Assembly: GCA_005885015.1 (NCBI GenBank)
Contig: VAYG01000012.1
Location: forward strand, 1,924 to 7,935
Direction of reading: 5' to 3'
DNA: 6,012 nucleotides
Source of the DNA: Actinomycetota bacterium
Lineage (GTDB): Bacteria; Actinomycetota; UBA4738
Below are positions 5,962 to 6,012 of this stretch, one piece after another. The position numbers and the translations under genes were made by a program. The notes below the pieces were generated by a model, which ran no database searches, was not told the origin of the DNA, and worked only from the letters and a program-made list of their open reading frames with translations. Each line of letters starts with the position of its first letter. Position 1 is the first letter of the stretch.

Positions 5962-6012
5962 TCAGCGGCGGCGGCGACTTCGGGGCGGCCCCCGCCGGCC
6001 CCCGTTCTTCCT
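5962..6012 (-). CDS. Possible C-terminal end of a - strand gene (truncated by window edge)
   Basis: Reading the - strand from the window edge gives RKNGGRRGPPRSRRRR and then a TGA at 5964-5962. A very basic Gly/Pro/Arg tail of this kind is common at the end of actinobacterial membrane proteins, and it would put a same-strand gene about 100 bp upstream of the YGIWD protein. Sixteen codons of GC-rich sequence cannot prove coding. The alternative is non-coding DNA, and the 92 bases at 5870-5961 otherwise show nothing I can name. Confidence 0.3.
   Translation of the reverse strand, partial: RKNGGRRGPPRSRRRR

Noticed and set aside
5961..5976. GGCGGCGGCGGCG run as a microsatellite or regulatory repeat
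   Set aside because: It is very short, and on the - strand it reads as an Arg run before a stop. It gives no independent support for anything else.

Overview
The window is GC-rich and densely coded. Its codon use strongly favours G or C at third positions, it has GTG and TTG starts, and two genes appear to be leaderless. Together with the gene families present, this suggests an Actinomycetota-like chromosome, possibly an environmental lineage. That assignment is inference; no rRNA or other phylogenetic marker is present. I see no mobile element, tRNA, CRISPR array or phage gene.

Left part (1-2127, + strand): the C-terminal part of a glutamine-synthetase-family ligase, a small two-helix membrane protein of unknown function, and a class I amidotransferase of the PuuD/peptidase C26 family. 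A gamma-glutamyl ligase beside a gamma-glutamyl hydrolase is the usual pairing for catabolism of polyamines or related amines through gamma-glutamylated intermediates. The membrane protein and the hydrolase each have a -10-like box about 7 nt before the start codon, so each may have its own leaderless transcript.

Middle part (2128-5167): a molybdenum cofactor locus. On the - strand, moaA (GTP 3',8-cyclase) is followed after 7 bp by a small beta-rich DUF6941-like protein. That gene ends exactly where the hydrolase ends; the abutting stops form TAGCTA. Divergent from moaA, across a 153-bp regulatory region, lies a single + strand gene fusing a MogA/MoaB domain (molybdopterin adenylylation) to a complete XdhC/CoxI-type protein (cofactor maturation and delivery to xanthine dehydrogenase/CO dehydrogenase-family enzymes). 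Its best start is TTG at 3761, preceded by GGAGG and a sigma70-like promoter. moaA makes the first cofactor intermediate, while the fusion joins a late synthesis step to delivery. The target hydroxylase is not in the window.

Right part (5049-6012, - strand): a single-pass membrane protein with a 'YGIWD' cytoplasmic segment, a Gly linker and an extracytoplasmic domain with two cysteines. Its 3' end overlaps the Arg/Pro-rich tail of the MogA-XdhC reading frame by 119 bp. The last 51 bases may hold the C-terminus of another - strand gene.

The most notable item is the MogA-XdhC fusion with its divergent moaA.
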